Assembly: GCA_913043235.1 (NCBI GenBank)
Contig: CAJWLO010000017.1
Coordinates: 1-53,686, forward strand
Length of the DNA: 53,686 nucleotides
DNA from: an uncultured Fidelibacterota bacterium
GTDB lineage: Bacteria; Fidelibacterota; Marinisomatia; Marinisomatales; UBA1611
Direction: 5' to 3'
Positions 8,954 to 18,229 of this stretch are shown here, in pieces (position 1 is the first letter of the stretch; each line of letters starts with the position of its first letter). The position numbers and the translations under genes were made by a program. The notes under the pieces were generated by a model. That model did not search any database. It worked only from the letters and a program-made list of their open reading frames with translations, and was not told the DNA's origin.

Positions 8954-9492
8954 CTGTATTCCTTAAAATTAATTTTTTCTATTCAAACAAGTTTCATGCC
9001 AAACTTAATCTAATGATTATTCGGCTGTCCATCTATAATAAACCTGCAAACATGTCATACTTCTATAGAATTACTATGGAAAAGACAAAAGGAATCAACA
9101 TTTTATTATATCCAATCATGGTTTTATCCGACATTGTATTTTTTATAATAATATGATTCAAATGTCCACTAATAGTGACTAAAAATATTGCGCAATTACT
9201 CATTTCTGTTGCGGGTTCGATCTATACCCATGGCAGATATTAAAAATGTTCTTTCCAGATAAGCGAATGTTACCTGCATTATTTCAACAGGACCTTTATT
9301 ATTTATTGCCCATTCCTCTATATCTTCATTCCTTTCATTTATGAAATGGGCAATAGGCATAAAATTAGTTGTCACCGGTTTCACGGATCTACTTCCGGCC
9401 TATTCTACATTTGATCTTATAATATCTGTATAATCCATGTTATAATGCTAAAGAATGGGATCAATATATCTCCAAGACTCATAATCTGTTTC
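8954..9492. other. Long AT-rich interval between lon and lipA
   Basis: About 540 bases without a convincing gene. The part next to 8953 should hold the lon promoter; I see no CIRCE-type inverted repeat there. The left end next to lipA has no clear hairpin terminator. The only reading frame of note is the weak 62-codon one at 9196-9384, listed separately. Confidence 0.5.
9196..9384 (-). CDS. Possible small protein, unknown
   Basis: A 62-codon frame from a GTG at 9384, or 54 codons from the ATG nine codons in. A GGAAG element stands about eight bases before the GTG. The predicted product (containing IAHFINERNEDIEEWA) is hydrophilic with a balanced composition, without signal peptide or membrane segment. 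Nothing in it is recognisable. It lies alone in a 540-base gap, so it may be a real small gene, a gene remnant or chance. Confidence 0.3.
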   Translation of the reverse strand: MKPVTTNFMPIAHFINERNEDIEEWAINNKGPVEIMQVTFAYLERTFLISAMGIDRTRNRNE

Positions 9493-10353
9493 TCATAAAT
9501 TCGCCCTTGCTTGTTCATCAGCACGATAAGAGCTTCGCACCAGAGAACCTGATTCAACAACTTTAAATCCCAGATCCAAGCCCACTTTTTTATAATTGGC
9601 AAATTCCCGATCTGATATATACCGCTTTACCGGAAAATGGTTCTTTGTTGGCCGTAAGTATTGTCCTAAGGTAAAAATTTTCACTCCCAAGTTTCGCACT
9701 TGTTTCATCGTGTCTACAACTTCATCAAATGATTCTCCAAAACCAAGCATCATACCTGTTTTAGTATATAATCCATGGTCCACTGAATGTTTTAATACAT
9801 CCAAGCTTCTCTTCCAAGATGCTTGGCTACGTACCTTTTTACTGATTCGCTCAACGCATTCTACGTTGTGACTAAAAATTTCTGGTTTTGCGTCAAAGAC
9901 TGTTTTCAATGCTGGTAAATAACCCTTGAAATCCGGCGTTAAAACCTCCACCGTACAGCATGGAGTATGATGATGAATCTGGTTGATTGTATCAGACCAG
10001 ATCCTGGCACCATAATCATTTTTCAAATCATCTCGGTCCACAGAAGTGATCACCACATGATTTAGTTTCATTTTTTTCACTGCCATGGCAGTGCGGAATG
10101 GTTCCAGAGAATCATTCCAGGATGGCTTTCCTGTTTGCACTGCACAGAAATCGCAGGCCCGGGTACAAACATCTCCCAAAATCATAATGGTGGCAGTACG
10201 ACGGTCCCAGCATTCATAAATATTAGGACAGCGTGCTTCTTCACATACCGTATTGAGTTGATTTTCCTTAACAACTTCGTTTACGAATTTATATCCATCT
10301 GTTTGATGAAGACGGATTTTAGGTTTTCGTGGATTCGTAATCGTATTAGTCAT
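9493..10353 (-). CDS. lipA: Lipoyl synthase
   Basis: 286 residues, normal length. It inserts two sulfur atoms into the octanoyl chain carried on lipoyl domains. Auxiliary cluster cysteines are C37, C42 and C48 (CEEARC then IYEC), the radical-SAM triad is C63, C67 and C70 (CTRACDFC), and the auxiliary-cluster serine ligand is in RSSY near residue 274. It is the last gene of the lipoate/2-oxoacid dehydrogenase run and overlaps the upstream methyltransferase by 8 bases. With LipB and the lipoylated E2 in the same unit, the whole lipoylation route is co-transcribed with its substrate. Confidence 0.97.
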   Translation of the reverse strand: MTNTITNPRKPKIRLHQTDGYKFVNEVVKENQLNTVCEEARCPNIYECWDRRTATIMILGDVCTRACDFCAVQTGKPSWNDSLEPFRTAMAVKKMKLNHVVITSVDRDDLKNDYGARIWSDTINQIHHHTPCCTVEVLTPDFKGYLPALKTVFDAKPEIFSHNVECVERISKKVRSQASWKRSLDVLKHSVDHGLYTKTGMMLGFGESFDEVVDTMKQVRNLGVKIFTLGQYLRPTKNHFPVKRYISDREFANYKKVGLDLGFKVVESGSLVRSSYRADEQARANL

Positions 10354-11173
10354 TTTGTTTTTGAAAAAGATAAATCATATATCTTCGATATTTTCCAAAT
10401 TGATTACTATCAAGTAAATCAAGTTGGTTCTTTTTTGATTCGAATTTTGGAGTCACTAATTTCGCGATCAGTGGCGCTATTTTCGGATATTTTTTTTTCG
10501 CTGAATAAACACTGTATTCAATTGTTGGATTGATAAACCGTTCAATAAAATATTTTCCATAATCCAAAGTTGGCATGGTATTGTCTGTTTGGTCGTATTC
10601 TCTGATTAGTTTGAATCCATGCGCCTTTGCACTAGACAAATATTTTACCATATCATGAGAAGATTTTAAGTGCAGATTTTTTGAACCATCTCGATAATAA
10701 ACAAAATAATCTGATGCCAGTAAATAGCCACTATCTCGAAGTATTTCCCCTGCTTTTTCAAATCCTTTTTCAATGTTGATATAACAGGCACTTTCACTTT
10801 CTAGTATAAGATCATATCGTTTTTCAGGTTGAAATTTTTCAAACTTGCAATGATAGAAGGTCATTTGATTATTGAATTTTTTTTCAATGATTGATTTTTG
10901 AAAATCATCTGGTGATAATGTTTCTACTTTGTACCCTTGCTTAGTTAAAAAATCCGCATTTCCACCAATACCACATCCTACGTCTATAATAGAATTCACT
11001 TCTTTAGGTATAAAGGATGCTAGATGTTCAATATAACGACCCTGAGCATTTTTTATTTCCTGAAGCGTAATCGTTTCTATTCTAACAGTACTTGGTTCAT
11101 CCCAGAATCCGTAATGGAGATACTCGGACCGGATTGTTTCATAGTATAATTTTAAAACGTGGTCGATTGGCAT
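10346..11173 (-). CDS. SAM-dependent class I methyltransferase
   Basis: 275 residues. Motif I is IIDVGCGIGGN at about 62-72, followed by an acidic loop and the post-motif LILESESACYI. The N terminus (YYETIRSEYLHYGFWD) resembles small-molecule methyltransferases of the tocopherol/quinone/sterol type, which begin with a similar Y-x-HYGFW stretch. It overlaps lipA by 8 bases and shares one base with the E2 gene, so it is embedded in the dehydrogenase-complex operon. Its substrate is unknown; nothing in lipoate synthesis is known to need methylation. The last 60 residues are Lys- and Tyr-rich without a recognised domain. Confidence 0.75.
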   Translation of the reverse strand: MPIDHVLKLYYETIRSEYLHYGFWDEPSTVRIETITLQEIKNAQGRYIEHLASFIPKEVNSIIDVGCGIGGNADFLTKQGYKVETLSPDDFQKSIIEKKFNNQMTFYHCKFEKFQPEKRYDLILESESACYINIEKGFEKAGEILRDSGYLLASDYFVYYRDGSKNLHLKSSHDMVKYLSSAKAHGFKLIREYDQTDNTMPTLDYGKYFIERFINPTIEYSVYSAKKKYPKIAPLIAKLVTPKFESKKNQLDLLDSNQFGKYRRYMIYLFQKQND

Positions 11174-12471
11174 TACAAGTCCTGGGATAAATCAACTGTT
11201 TCAAGATAATGACGAAGACGCTCAATAAATTTTGCACCGCAAGCGCCATCTATCATCCTATGATCAAAGCCCAGTGAAATCATCATAATGCTGCGGATAA
11301 CAATCCCATCCCCTTTCTCTGATTCAACCACTACTGGTTGTTTTTTAATCGCACCAACACCGAGAATTCCTACATTAGGTTGATTGATGATGGGTGTCCC
11401 AACCGTTACACCGAATATGCCAAAATTGGTGATTGTAAAGGTAGAATTGGATAATTCATCTGGCGATATCTTTTTGTTTCGCGTCCGTGTAGCCATATCA
11501 TTCACTGCTCTGCAAAGTCCCAAAAAATTTTTTTCCTCGCATTTCAGCATGGTGGGCACCATAAGTCCATTTTTTATTGCAACGGCGAGACCTATATTAA
11601 TATTTTTATGATAGGTAACGGATGTTCCTGATATGGAGGAGTTCATCTCCGGAAAATCCTGCAACGTTTTTACCGTAGCATCTGCAATAAAGGGTGTATA
11701 GGTTAGGTTGAAACCTTCCCTGTTCAGAAAAGGTTCGCTTTGTATTTTTACATAATCTACGATGGGTGTCATATCCACTTCTGTCATCACATAGACATGA
11801 GCAGAAGTATCCAAGCTGAACCGCATATGTCCAGCGATTATTTTTCTCATATGGTGCATTTCTTCCGTTTTGCCTGGTATAGCAAAAGAATCTCGATTCA
11901 CAAACGATTCCCGTCCTTCAGATTGTAACTTAGGACCGGACGATACATCTTGAGTAACTACTGGGGATGAACCACGGTAGTCACTGTGTTTTAAAATGTC
12001 TTTTTTGGTAATGCGGCCTCCCCTACCTGTTCCCGATATCAATTCTAATTCCCGGAGGGAAATATTTTTGTCTTGGGCAATTTTTAAAACCACAGGGGTA
12101 AAGAATTTTTTCATTTTAGGATTAGATCTTTCTAGGTTTAAACCTTGTTTCTCTTTGATTGATCCTTTCACTCTTTTAGGTTGTGAACCAATAGTTTGTT
12201 TTCCTGCTGGTTTTATCTCCTTTTCATTATCTGAATCAGTTTCTATTCTACCAATAACACCACCCACGTCAACTACATCATTCTCAATTGCTATAATCTC
12301 AACCAAGATTCCGGATACAGCAGAAGGAATTTCTGAATCTACCTTGTCTGTTCCTATCTCCAGAAATAATTCATCTTTTTCAATAAAATCTCCGACCTTT
12401 TTTCGCCATTCCAAAATGGTTCCTTCCATAATGGATTCTCCCATTTTCGGCATTATAATGTCCACTATCAT
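11173..12471 (-). CDS. Dihydrolipoamide acyltransferase, E2 of a 2-oxoacid dehydrogenase complex
   Basis: 432 residues in the standard order: one lipoyl domain (1-78) with the modified lysine K43 in GTDKVDSE, a flexible linker, a peripheral-subunit-binding domain (about 124-160, ending SGTGRGGRITKKDIL) and the acyltransferase core with catalytic H404-x3-D408-G. It passes the acyl group from E1 to CoA. The single lipoyl domain and the fused E1 next door suggest a branched-chain type complex, though pyruvate is possible. It shares one base with the genes on each side, so expression is coupled with E1. Confidence 0.93.
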   Translation of the reverse strand: MIVDIIMPKMGESIMEGTILEWRKKVGDFIEKDELFLEIGTDKVDSEIPSAVSGILVEIIAIENDVVDVGGVIGRIETDSDNEKEIKPAGKQTIGSQPKRVKGSIKEKQGLNLERSNPKMKKFFTPVVLKIAQDKNISLRELELISGTGRGGRITKKDILKHSDYRGSSPVVTQDVSSGPKLQSEGRESFVNRDSFAIPGKTEEMHHMRKIIAGHMRFSLDTSAHVYVMTEVDMTPIVDYVKIQSEPFLNREGFNLTYTPFIADATVKTLQDFPEMNSSISGTSVTYHKNINIGLAVAIKNGLMVPTMLKCEEKNFLGLCRAVNDMATRTRNKKISPDELSNSTFTITNFGIFGVTVGTPIINQPNVGILGVGAIKKQPVVVESEKGDGIVIRSIMMISLGFDHRMIDGACGAKFIERLRHYLETVDLSQDL

Positions 12472-14474
12472 TAATATTCCATTAAATCAATAATCGCTTC
12501 AATGATATCACTTTTCTGTGGAAGAATTGCTTCTTCTAAAAAATGATTGAACGGAATAGGGGCATCCTTGGCGGCAACTCGGCGTACTGGTCCATCCAAT
12601 AATTCAAAAAATCTGTCTGAAATTATCGCGGATATTTCTGCTCCAGGACCATTGGTTAAATTATCCTCGTGAACAACCAATATTTTACCGGTTTTTTCTA
12701 TTGATGCTCCTATTGTATTTATGTCCAATGGATTTAGTGTGCGTAGATCAATTACCTCAACAATTCCTTCAGGTAATTCCTGTGATTTAATAGCATCCAA
12801 AGATTTTTGGACCATAGCACCCCAAGTAATAATGGAAATATCACTACCTTCATTAACAATTCTTGCTTTACCAAATGGTAGTATATAATTTTTATCGGGT
12901 TCTTCCGTAACTGAATATCCTTGGCGATAGAGTCCTTTGTGCTCCATAAAAAGAACAGGATCATTCATTTGACATGCCATTTTCAAAAGTCCTTTAGCAT
13001 CAGCAGCATTGGATGGATACGCCAAATAGATTCCAGGCATGTGTATAAAATATCCTTCAATGGACTGGCTATGGCATAAACCACCATGGATGTATCCACC
13101 TACTGTAGCCCGAATCACCATAGGACAACTCCAACCATTATTTGACCGATAACGTAATGTAGTTACTTCATTTCGCAATTGCATCATGGCAGTCCAGATA
13201 TAGTCCCCGAATTGAATTTCAACCACTGGTTTATAACCTGCCACCGACATTCCTATTGCAGTACCAATAATAGATGATTCAGCAAGAGGAGAATTAAAAA
13301 CACGTTCTTTACCAAATTTATCAGTGAGTCCTCTGGTTGCATTAAATACACCACCTTTTGGATCAGCAACATCTTCGCCATAAACAACCATTTTATCATT
13401 TCGTTCCATTTCTTCTTTCAGAGCATGATTGATAGCATCTATCATTACAACTTTTTCTGCAATAGTATTAAAATCAGTTTCATCTACTGAAAAATCTCCG
13501 TTATATACATGATCTAATGCTGTATCGGCATCAGGATGATCTTGCACCTCTGCCCAATCTGCATCCTGATTCACTTGGGAATCAATTTCATTTTCAATTT
13601 TTTCAAAATCTTTCGAAGAAATAAAATTTTCTTTTGTGCATTGATTTTCAAGAATAGTTATAGGATCGCGATTTCTATCTTCATCTAAATCTTCACGTGA
13701 TCGATATTTTCGATGATCATCTGAACTAGAATGAGACAACAAACGAACCACATTAGATACTACCAATGAAGGGCCTTTCCCCCTTCGTCCTCGTTCTACA
13801 GCTTGCTTAAAAGCAAGGTTTGTTTCAAAGAAATCAGTCCCATTTACTTCGTAACGAACTAAATTCTTATATCCCGATGCCATAGTAAAAACAGAACTAG
13901 AAATCTGTTCAGACTTATGGGTACTAATCGCATATCCATTATCTTGAATATGGAAAATCACAGGAGCTTTTACTAAACTAGCCCAGTTTAAGGCTTCATG
14001 ATAATCACCCTGGCAGGTAGTCCCTTCTCCCGATGAGACATAAACTATTTCTTTTGTCTTTTCTATTTTTCGGGCCATGGCACATCCTACCGCTTGTAAG
14101 AATTGTGTACCCGTGGAACTCGATTGACTCACAATTCTCAAATCTTTATGTGAATAATGATGTGGCATTTGTCGTCCGCCTGAATTAGGATCATCTGCCC
14201 TGGCTAGAGAGGATAACAAATGCTCGCGACTTGTCATACCAAGACCAATACAAAGAGCAGCATCCCGGTAATAGGGGAAAATCCAATCTTGTCCAGGGCG
14301 TATGACATCGGCGGCGGCCAGCTGTGCCGCCTCATGTCCTGAACTTCCCATATGAAAAAAACTTTTACCCTGCTTTAACATGGTTAACATTTTTTTATCC
14401 AATTTTCGCGCTAGGACCATCTTCTCGTACACAGCGAGAATCTGTTTTTTAGTAAATCCGTGTAGCCGGGGCAC
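12471..14474 (-). CDS. 2-oxoacid dehydrogenase E1, fused alpha and beta subunits
   Basis: 667 residues joining the two halves that are separate genes in many bacteria. The alpha half (1 to about 330) has YYRD at 68-71 and the thiamine-diphosphate motif from GEG at 149-151 to N179 in IQDNG. The beta half (about 338-667) starts VVMIDAINHALKEEM and contains GEDVADPKGGVF and the family GPGAEISA segment. It decarboxylates a 2-oxoacid (branched-chain 2-oxoacid most likely, or pyruvate) and acylates the lipoyl group of E2. Similar fusions occur in Bacteroidota and relatives. One-base overlaps join it to lipB upstream and E2 downstream. Confidence 0.92.
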   Translation of the reverse strand: MPRLHGFTKKQILAVYEKMVLARKLDKKMLTMLKQGKSFFHMGSSGHEAAQLAAADVIRPGQDWIFPYYRDAALCIGLGMTSREHLLSSLARADDPNSGGRQMPHHYSHKDLRIVSQSSSTGTQFLQAVGCAMARKIEKTKEIVYVSSGEGTTCQGDYHEALNWASLVKAPVIFHIQDNGYAISTHKSEQISSSVFTMASGYKNLVRYEVNGTDFFETNLAFKQAVERGRRGKGPSLVVSNVVRLLSHSSSDDHRKYRSREDLDEDRNRDPITILENQCTKENFISSKDFEKIENEIDSQVNQDADWAEVQDHPDADTALDHVYNGDFSVDETDFNTIAEKVVMIDAINHALKEEMERNDKMVVYGEDVADPKGGVFNATRGLTDKFGKERVFNSPLAESSIIGTAIGMSVAGYKPVVEIQFGDYIWTAMMQLRNEVTTLRYRSNNGWSCPMVIRATVGGYIHGGLCHSQSIEGYFIHMPGIYLAYPSNAADAKGLLKMACQMNDPVLFMEHKGLYRQGYSVTEEPDKNYILPFGKARIVNEGSDISIITWGAMVQKSLDAIKSQELPEGIVEVIDLRTLNPLDINTIGASIEKTGKILVVHEDNLTNGPGAEISAIISDRFFELLDGPVRRVAAKDAPIPFNHFLEEAILPQKSDIIEAIIDLMEY

Positions 14475-15121
14475 TAAGATTCTCGCAACATGAAATGGGA
14501 ATAAAATTTACTACGTACTACTTTTTTCACTTTTTCCATATCTTGCGGCTGGCATAATAATTGTTTCATAGAAGTGATCCCATAATCAAAAATTCCGCAA
14601 GGAATAATTCCATCATAAAAAGTCAAATCCGTATTGACATTGATCGAAAAACCATGCATGGTCACCCAGCGGCTGATCCGCACTCCGAGTGCCGCTATTT
14701 TTTCATCACCAACCCAAACACCTGTGAGTCCTTCAATTCTTTTTGCTTCTAATTCAAATTCAAAAATAACATCAATGATAACTTGTTCTAATGTTTGTAT
14801 GTACCAGCTCACACTTTTTTTATAATTTGACAGATTTAATATTGGGTACACTACCAACTGTCCTGGACCATGAAAAGTAATATCTCCACCACGGTCAATA
14901 TTGAAAACATCCACAGACTGATCGTGGCTTTGCAGGAGGTGATTTTCATTCGCATTTTTACCTAACGTATAGACAGGCTCATGTTCCACCATTAAAAGCG
15001 TATCCTCAACTTCTCCTGCTATGAGTTTCGCCTGTATTTCTTTTTGGAAATCCCACACTTCCTTATAAGGACGTTGCCCAAGATCTTGGATTAGTATTTG
15101 ATCTAAATTTGTTTCAATCAT
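14474..15121 (-). CDS. lipB: Octanoyl-ACP:protein octanoyltransferase
   Basis: 215 residues. The signature RGGDITFHGPGQ is at 77-88, the catalytic lysine is K141 in DEKIAALGVR and the catalytic cysteine C175 in IIPCGI. It transfers octanoate from acyl carrier protein to the lipoyl lysine, the substrate for LipA. It is followed at once by the E1/E2 genes whose product it modifies, sharing one base with E1. LpdA precedes it with a 3-base gap. Length and motifs are typical. Confidence 0.96.
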   Translation of the reverse strand: MIETNLDQILIQDLGQRPYKEVWDFQKEIQAKLIAGEVEDTLLMVEHEPVYTLGKNANENHLLQSHDQSVDVFNIDRGGDITFHGPGQLVVYPILNLSNYKKSVSWYIQTLEQVIIDVIFEFELEAKRIEGLTGVWVGDEKIAALGVRISRWVTMHGFSINVNTDLTFYDGIIPCGIFDYGITSMKQLLCQPQDMEKVKKVVRSKFYSHFMLRES

Positions 15122-15124
15122 TTT

Positions 15125-16513
15125 TTATTGATGAATAGCAGATCCAAATGCATCCAATGCCGCTTCCATAATGGCTTCAGACAATGTTGGATGTGCATGT
15201 ACCGTCATTGCAATGTCCTCCCAAGTAGCTTCTAATCCTTTAGCCATACCCAGTTCCGCAATCAGTTCAGTTGCTTCTCCACCAACAATATGAGCACCTA
15301 ATAATTCCCCGTATTTTTCATCAAAAACCAATTTTACGAAACCAGTGGTATCACCTATTGCCATGGCTTTACCACTATTCTGGAATGAAAATTTTCCAAC
15401 TTTCACATCATATCCTGCTTCTTTAGCTTGAGCTTCCGTCATGCCTATAGATCCTACTTGTGGTTGGCAATAAGTACAGCTTGGTATATTAGAAAAATCC
15501 ATCGGTTTTGTTTCATGGCCTGCCGCATGATCTGCTGAAACATGACCTTGTGCAGATGCCACATGGGCCAGCCATGGCGGTCCGGATACATCACCAATCG
15601 CATAAATATTGGGAATATTCGTTTGATTGTATTCATTAATAGTGATAGCACCGCCATTGGTTACAATTCCCAGCTCCTCTAAACCTATCTCTTCAATATT
15701 TCCAGTCACACCGGTTGCCAAAAAAGCTAGGTCCCCTTCTAATATGTCACTATTGCCGGTTTTTTCTGTATGTACTTTAACCTTGGTTTTTAGCCTTTCG
15801 ATACTTGAGACCTTCGTCCTCGTGTAAATCTTAATTCCGGAATTCTTAAAATTTCTCATTACTTCATTTGAAACATCAGCATCCTCTACAGGCAGGATCC
15901 GGTCCAACATTTCCAAAAGGTGAATCTCTGTCCCGAATTCATTGAAATAAGATGCAAACTCACAGCCAATGGAACCGGAACCAATAATGATCAATTTTTT
16001 TGGTGGAGAATCCACCATCATAGCTTCCCTAGAACTGATGATTCTTTGCCCATCAATTTCCAATCCTGGGAAGGTGCGAGTGTGGGCTCCAGTAGCAATA
16101 ATTATCTTTTTGGCATTAACCTTTTCGCTCTTTTTCCCGCGGGTAATATTAATGGTCGTTTTCGATATAAGTTTTCCTATGCCATGGATATGGGTAATCT
16201 TATTTTTCTTCATAAGGAATTCGATACCCTTGCGTAAGCGATTAGATACATCTCTACTACGTTTAACATTTGCAGAAAAATCCACAGAAATTTGGGCCAC
16301 CTTGATCCCATATTTATCCGCATTCCTGATAGTGTTGTAAACTTCCGCGTTCTTCAATAATGTTTTAGTTGGAATACAGCCCCAATTGAGGCAGATACCA
16401 CCCAGCCTATCTCTTTCAATAAGACAGGTTTTCATACCCAGTTGCGCCCCGCGGATTGCCGCTACGTATCCGCCGGGTCCAGCACCCAACACAGCCAGAT
16501 CAAAAGTTTGCAT
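15125..16513 (-). CDS. lpdA: Dihydrolipoyl dehydrogenase (E3)
   Basis: 462 residues. FAD-binding GAGPGGYVAA is at the N terminus, the redox disulfide is C41/C46 in GGICLNWGCIPTK, the NAD-binding IGSGSIGCEFA follows mid-protein, and the C-terminal active-site pair is H441 and E446 in HAHPTLSEA. It reoxidises dihydrolipoyl groups of E2 with NAD+. Placement between folE and lipB, with one shared base with folE, makes this a complete E1-E2-E3 plus lipoylation unit. Confidence 0.97.
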   Translation of the reverse strand: MQTFDLAVLGAGPGGYVAAIRGAQLGMKTCLIERDRLGGICLNWGCIPTKTLLKNAEVYNTIRNADKYGIKVAQISVDFSANVKRSRDVSNRLRKGIEFLMKKNKITHIHGIGKLISKTTINITRGKKSEKVNAKKIIIATGAHTRTFPGLEIDGQRIISSREAMMVDSPPKKLIIIGSGSIGCEFASYFNEFGTEIHLLEMLDRILPVEDADVSNEVMRNFKNSGIKIYTRTKVSSIERLKTKVKVHTEKTGNSDILEGDLAFLATGVTGNIEEIGLEELGIVTNGGAITINEYNQTNIPNIYAIGDVSGPPWLAHVASAQGHVSADHAAGHETKPMDFSNIPSCTYCQPQVGSIGMTEAQAKEAGYDVKVGKFSFQNSGKAMAIGDTTGFVKLVFDEKYGELLGAHIVGGEATELIAELGMAKGLEATWEDIAMTVHAHPTLSEAIMEAALDAFGSAIHQ

Positions 16514-17082
16514 TACACCGTATTTCTGTTAATTAGTGCCATAAACTCAGAACGGGTACGGGCCGAATCACGAAATTTCCCCAACATGGTGGATGTTGTC
16601 GCTAAACTATTCTGTTTTTCCACACCACGCATCTGCATACACATATGTCTTCCTTCTACGACTATGGCCACGCCAACTGGTTCCAAAATTTCTTGAATTC
16701 CAATAGCAACTTCACGGGTCAACCTTTCCTGGACCTGAAGTCTGCGGGAATACATTTCAATGATTCTGGGAATTTTTGAAAGACCTATCACTCTCCCGTC
16801 AGGGATATAGCCCACATGCGCTTTACCAAAAAACGGAAGCAAATGGTGTTCGCAGAGAGAGAAAAACTCCATATCCTTTACAATCACCATATCTTTAGTG
16901 TCTTCACTGAAAATTGCATCGTTGACAATATTTTTTAGTTTCTGATCGTATCCACTGGTAAAATATTTCCAGGATTCCGCTACCCGGGAGGGCGTTTTTA
17001 TCAGGCCTTCCCTTGTAGGGTTTTCTCCAATCTCTTTCAACAGAGAGCAGGTTAATTTCTTTAGTTTATCTTGATTAATCAT
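16513..17082 (-). CDS. folE: GTP cyclohydrolase I
   Basis: 189 residues. [18 protein letters not shown] opens the tunnel fold and zinc ligands are C77 and H80 ([10 protein letters not shown]) and C148 ([10 protein letters not shown]). It makes dihydroneopterin triphosphate from GTP. The next two upstream genes are a VUT-family transporter and a QueD-like protein, so here it may serve queuosine as well as folate. It overlaps the transporter gene by 8 bases. All zinc and catalytic residues I can check are present. Confidence 0.96.
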   Translation of the reverse strand: MINQDKLKKLTCSLLKEIGENPTREGLIKTPSRVAESWKYFTSGYDQKLKNIVNDAIFSEDTKDMVIVKDMEFFSLCEHHLLPFFGKAHVGYIPDGRVIGLSKIPRIIEMYSRRLQVQERLTREVAIGIQEILEPVGVAIVVEGRHMCMQMRGVEKQNSLATTSTMLGKFRDSARTRSEFMALINRNTV

Positions 17083-17752
17083 TTCTTAATTCCTCATCGT
17101 AAGGGGCAATATCAATCTTACCTTTTAATACATAAATCGAACCATATATGATAGGCGTATCTAATAAGGCTACAATAACCTTAAATAAAAATCCGTTTTC
17201 CAGTAAAAGCCAAAATTTATCCCATCCAATCGCGCCAGCTGAGCATAATAGTATTAATACCGCAGCAGTATCAACCAACTGGCTTACAATTGTTGAGCCA
17301 TTGTTTCTTAGCCAAAGATATTTGCCTTTGGTTAGTTTTTTCCAGAAATGGAAAATCCTTACATCAATAAATTGGGCTGAAAGATAGGCAACCATGGAGG
17401 CAAAAACAGCCATACCCTGAAGTCCAAAAACTTTTTGAAAAAGGGCATCATCAACTGGAGACCAAATTGTGCTTGGGGCAGCATTTGCAATTAGAACAAT
17501 AATCATAACAAAGACACTGGCAATCAATCCTGAGATGACAACTTGGTCTGCTTTTTTCTTGCCATATAATTCAGAAATTAAATCGGTCGCTAAAAACGTT
17601 ATGGGATATGGTAAGATTCCAACTGATATTTCAAATGTATAAATACCAAATGGTGTCCAAGTAAAAAATTTCTGAAAAATCAGATTACAACTAACAAGGG
17701 AAGCAATAAAGATTCCCGCAAGAATTAAATAAAATCTATCTTTAAAATTCAT
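17075..17752 (-). CDS. VUT family (YhhQ-type) queuosine-precursor transporter
   Basis: 225 residues with about six hydrophobic segments. It shows the family's [25 protein letters not shown] motif region early (around 42-66) and a second helix set with [15 protein letters not shown] around 127-141. YhhQ relatives import preQ0/preQ1 or queuine. It lies between folE and queD with 4- and 8-base overlaps, so co-expression with the same pathway is clear. Having both an importer and synthesis genes suggests that de novo synthesis is supplemented by salvage, or that the protein moves a pterin-derived intermediate. Confidence 0.85.
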   Translation of the reverse strand: MNFKDRFYLILAGIFIASLVSCNLIFQKFFTWTPFGIYTFEISVGILPYPITFLATDLISELYGKKKADQVVISGLIASVFVMIIVLIANAAPSTIWSPVDDALFQKVFGLQGMAVFASMVAYLSAQFIDVRIFHFWKKLTKGKYLWLRNNGSTIVSQLVDTAAVLILLCSAGAIGWDKFWLLLENGFLFKVIVALLDTPIIYGSIYVLKGKIDIAPYDEELRND

Positions 17753-18165
17753 TCAGGACTAGGTCCATAAAAATCGGTATAGATAGAATGAGTTTCCACT
17801 AATCTTAAACGATGTAGTTTCCCTTTCTCAAGTCTTGGTGAAATTTCTTCCCAGGCCCAGATCAAAATATTTTCTGAAGATGGCTGTTTACTATTAAACC
17901 ATTCAATGTCTTCTTCAATTTGAGAGTGATCCAAAATATTTACCACATTATTTTTCACGATTTGATTCAATTTTTTCAAATCAACCAGCCACCCAGAGCC
18001 GGGATCAATAGGGCCTGTAACAGATACTTCTAAAATATAATTATGCCCGTGGGTATTGTAATCTTTATTAAATACTTCCCAATTTTTTTCTTCTGTCCAA
18101 TCTGGATTCCCATATTTGTGAGATGCAGAAAAATGGTATTTTTTAGTTATAATTGGATATGGCAT
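17749..18165 (-). CDS. QueD / 6-pyruvoyl-tetrahydropterin synthase family protein lacking the catalytic cysteine
   Basis: 138 residues from the ATG at 18165; a TTG five codons upstream is the less likely alternative. Zinc histidines are kept in SASHKYG and HGHNY, as are LDHSQI (catalytic Asp-His) and the C-terminal VET glutamate. The family's catalytic cysteine should lie just before HGH, but the segment reads FNKDYNTHGH, shorter and with no Cys; in fact the whole protein has none. Family members use that Cys to deprotonate the substrate. Linkage to folE and a VUT transporter still points to queuosine/pterin chemistry, but the activity may differ. Confidence 0.8.
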   Translation of the reverse strand: MPYPIITKKYHFSASHKYGNPDWTEEKNWEVFNKDYNTHGHNYILEVSVTGPIDPGSGWLVDLKKLNQIVKNNVVNILDHSQIEEDIEWFNSKQPSSENILIWAWEEISPRLEKGKLHRLRLVETHSIYTDFYGPSPE

Positions 18166-18229
18166 ACTTGTATAATACAAATATTATTAGATATAAAAAT
18201 TACTGTTCTTTACTGACCAGAGCAAAGGA

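Noticed and set aside
15627-16340. Several plus-strand frames over lpdA
   Set aside because: They are shadows of a well-supported minus-strand gene, with no family match or ribosome site.
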